64,000 bases of DNA from Fen-1308 sp035319185 (GTDB taxonomy: Bacteria; Nitrospirota; Thermodesulfovibrionia; Thermodesulfovibrionales; Dissulfurispiraceae). The notes below the pieces were generated by a model that saw only the letters and a list, made by a program, of their open reading frames with translations, had not been told where the DNA came from and did no database searches. This document shows, piece after piece, positions 62,372-64,000 of this stretch. How positions within the stretch are numbered: the first letter of the stretch is position 1; each line of letters begins with the position of its first letter. The stretch is taken from the NCBI GenBank assembly GCA_035319185.1, contig DATHDF010000024.1, positions 29,455 through 93,454 of the forward strand, read 5' to 3'. A program made the position numbers and the translations under genes.

Positions 62372-62440
62372 GATATATCTAACAGATATTTTCACCGTTT
62401 GTCTGCGAATCTCACGAGCATTGTCAGTTAAAAGATCACG

Positions 62441-62462
62441 AAATGTGATTTGCGTCACATTT
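62441..62462 (+). promoter_or_regulatory. Near-ideal CRP-family binding site
   Basis: AAATGTGA (62441-62448), six bases, TCACATTT (62455-62462) is a perfect 8 bp inverted repeat that equals the E. coli CRP consensus arms. Its centre (62451.5) lies about 91 bp before the expected transcription start near 62543, a class I activator position. Confidence 0.75.
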
Positions 62463-62507
62463 GATGCAAATAATCCTGACATAACGCGCAGCTTGGCCTG
62501 TATTCCC

Positions 62508-62536
62508 TTGATAGTTTTAAGTCAATGACCTATAAT
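62508..62536 (+). promoter_or_regulatory. Promoter of the terminal repeat-protein gene
   Basis: TTGATA (62508-62513), 17 bp, TATAAT (62531-62536). The start near 62543 leaves a leader of about 109 bases before the ATG at 62652. No riboswitch was recognised in the leader. Confidence 0.75.
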
Positions 62537-62651
62537 TGTGGTGTTCAGCTGTAAGTAGTGCAGTTTTCGGGGCAAGCTTAATGCAACGCAGCTATTTTAT
62601 AGATATAACGATAAGCTACTGCATTGTTTCAAACTTTGGAGGGAGGGGATA

Positions 62652-64000
62652 ATGAAAAGGCTTCTGCACGTTATTTTGTTTGTCGTATGTATTTCGTTGC
62701 CGACAATTGCTTTTGCGGATATTGAACCGAAGCTGATCGGCAAATGGGGATATGCAAATGTGGAGCATAACAATAACGGGACCTGGTATTCGGAAGCAGG
62801 TACGCTGATTTTCAACAATGATGGCACCGGATCAGTGACATTTAGCTATAACGATCACGGCAGTCTCAGTTCCGGCACTACCCCCTTTACTTATTCCACC
62901 GTATCGAACCCTGACGGCAGCACCACACTTGCTTTTTTGTCAGGCGCATCAGGCACTCGCAGGTGCATATTGTCCGACGACGGGAAAATGTTTATTGAAG
63001 ATGCGACGACTAATTTAACAAGACAAGGAATGATGGCCGCGGTAAAAATGGACCCTGCAAAGACGTATTCTGCTGCCGACCTTAACGGAAATTATTTCGG
63101 AATGGATTACGGGTATAACGCCAGCGCTTCCAGCTATTCTGCTGATTCCTTATATATAGCATGTAATGGTGCAGGGGCCTGCACTATGAATGTGACCGAT
63201 AATACAAATGGCACCATTGGGACGACCAACGGCATCCCCCAGAGCTATACGGTCGATGCCGATGGCACAGTGCATGTCGGCACATGGATCGGATATTTGT
63301 CGGCTGACGGCAAGATGGCTGTGTTCGCAAAACCGACTACTTCTAATCAGTGGGCCATAGATGTAGTTGTAAAGAGTGGAGACAAGACTTATGCAACGTC
63401 CGACCTGGCTGGGACGTGGGTCGTAAGCGGATTTGGAGACGAGAGCGGCAGCGATTTAACTACATTCATTTCTATTATGACTTGCAACAGCAGCGGTGAT
63501 TGCGTTCATTATGACAAGAACCAAACGGACGGCAGTGTGAGCTTCAGAAGTGACAGTCTTTCTCTGGCCGTATCAGCTGACGGCAGTTTTGGAGGATCAT
63601 TTTTTCAGGGATCGCCCTCGTATGCGGCAGCGATAAGCGACAACGGAAATACATTCATAATAAACGAAAGCTTCGATCAGACCGAGCCTGTTAAGCGGAG
63701 GATAATAACCGGCGTGCGATGCAGCAATTGCCGCAGGGTTGTCAAGAAAAACGACTATGATGGCGATGGCAAAACCGATGTTGCCGTGTTCCGGCCATCG
63801 GACAATAACTGGTATATTCTCAACTCATCAACTGGTGTTTTTTCTGTTAAGAACTGGGGTACAACAAATGACATTCCAGTTCCCGGCGACTATGACGGGG
63901 ATGGCAAAACCGATGTTGCCGTGTTCCGGCCATCGGACAATAACTGGTATATTCTCAACTCATCAACTGGTGTTTTTTCTGTTAAGAACTGGGGTACAAC
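62652..64000 (+). CDS. Exported protein with novel N-terminus and DxDGDG repeats (3' end outside window)
   Basis: The ATG at 62652 follows GGAGGGAGGGG. The frame is open to the last base (449 full codons). A signal peptide covers residues 1-22 (cleaved near AFA|DIE). Three related beta-rich domains of about 110 residues follow (LIGKWGYANVEHNNNGTWYS; DLNGNYFGMDYGY; DLAGTWVVSGFGDESGS), in no family I recognise. Two 45-residue DxDGDG repeats (from residue 368) close the visible part. It joins the set of genes at 52885, 54911 and 57617 but has its own promoter and CRP-type site. Confidence 0.85.
   Translation, partial: MKRLLHVILFVVCISLPTIAFADIEPKLIGKWGYANVEHNNNGTWYSEAGTLIFNNDGTGSVTFSYNDHGSLSSGTTPFTYSTVSNPDGSTTLAFLSGASGTRRCILSDDGKMFIEDATTNLTRQGMMAAVKMDPAKTYSAADLNGNYFGMDYGYNASASSYSADSLYIACNGAGACTMNVTDNTNGTIGTTNGIPQSYTVDADGTVHVGTWIGYLSADGKMAVFAKPTTSNQWAIDVVVKSGDKTYATSDLAGTWVVSGFGDESGSDLTTFISIMTCNSSGDCVHYDKNQTDGSVSFRSDSLSLAVSADGSFGGSFFQGSPSYAAAISDNGNTFIINESFDQTEPVKRRIITGVRCSNCRRVVKKNDYDGDGKTDVAVFRPSDNNWYILNSSTGVFSVKNWGTTNDIPVPGDYDGDGKTDVAVFRPSDNNWYILNSSTGVFSVKNWGT
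63753..64000 (+). repeat. Two almost identical 135 bp coding repeats (gene 4)
   Basis: Unit 1 starts at 63753 and unit 2 at 63888. Over the 113 visible bases of unit 2 only two differ, both silent (GAT/GAC and GGC/GGG). More units probably follow beyond the window. Confidence 0.93.

Overview
The window reads as a chromosomal segment of an anaerobic, Gram-negative, sulfur-metabolising bacterium. Evidence: a dsrC-dsrMKJOP block, a DsrE/F/H-like plus TusA sulfur-relay block, futalosine-route menaquinone synthesis (mqnD, with ubiX), Kdo/LPS genes (kdsD, kdsC), a perfect CIRCE element before groES-groEL, and oxygen-sensitive enzyme families (2-hydroxyacyl-CoA dehydratase-like protein with its activator, flavoredoxin, 2[4Fe-4S] ferredoxin). 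Gene content fits Nitrospirota (Thermodesulfovibrionia-like) or a Desulfobacterota relative; this placement is inference, since no rRNA, dsrAB or other marker lies in the window. I saw no tRNA, rRNA, CRISPR array, transposase or prophage.

Layout. 1-8.7 kb: sulfur energy metabolism. dsrC, an RsbRD-N regulator and dsrMKJOP form the quinone-linked thiol/disulfide module; after a terminator comes a ferredoxin, and, convergent to it, a four-gene operon dsrH-, dsrE-, dsrF-like and tusA. 8.8-14.3 kb: an alpha/beta hydrolase and a tightly overlapping housekeeping run kdsD-kdsC-pgsA-plsY-queC plus a BioD-like/DRTGG protein. 14.4-16.3 kb: NarL-type regulator with a strong promoter, a His/Met-rich exported protein and a small coiled-coil protein. 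16.4-18.3 kb (minus): an enlarged YeiH-family transporter and a 55-residue membrane partner. 18.5-24 kb: a 1389-residue protein with PPDK-type ATP and phosphohistidine domains, paired with a divergent GAPDH. 24-27.6 kb: small genes, ubiX, flavoredoxin, two exported proteins. 28-33.3 kb: pseudopilin + HD-GYP, hemH, hemY. 34-40 kb: BamE-like lipoprotein, dehydratase/activator pair, and on minus mqnD-glgP-methyltransferase. 40-51.5 kb: groESL, mltG-ispG, trmN6-like, thioesterase, histidine kinase, dppBC, glnE. 51.5-64 kb: an exported-protein island.

How parts work together. DsrC carries sulfur as a persulfide/trisulfide on its C-terminal cysteines; DsrMKJOP exchanges electrons between that couple, the menaquinone pool (mqnD; ubiX supplies prenyl-FMN) and the periplasm. 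DsrEFH/TusA proteins pass sulfane sulfur to DsrC and are usually associated with sulfur oxidation, so the direction of the pathway here is open. DsrJ carries an extra OmpA-like peptidoglycan-binding domain, the most unusual architecture in the dsr block.

The 51.5-64 kb island holds four large exported proteins with unrelated N-terminal repeat regions (HAF, NHL, SBBP, and an unrecognised triple domain), all ending in the same 45-residue DxDGDG repeat. Repeat DNA is nearly identical between genes, which points to recent duplication or gene conversion. The last gene runs off the window and lies behind a near-ideal CRP-type palindrome and a strong promoter.
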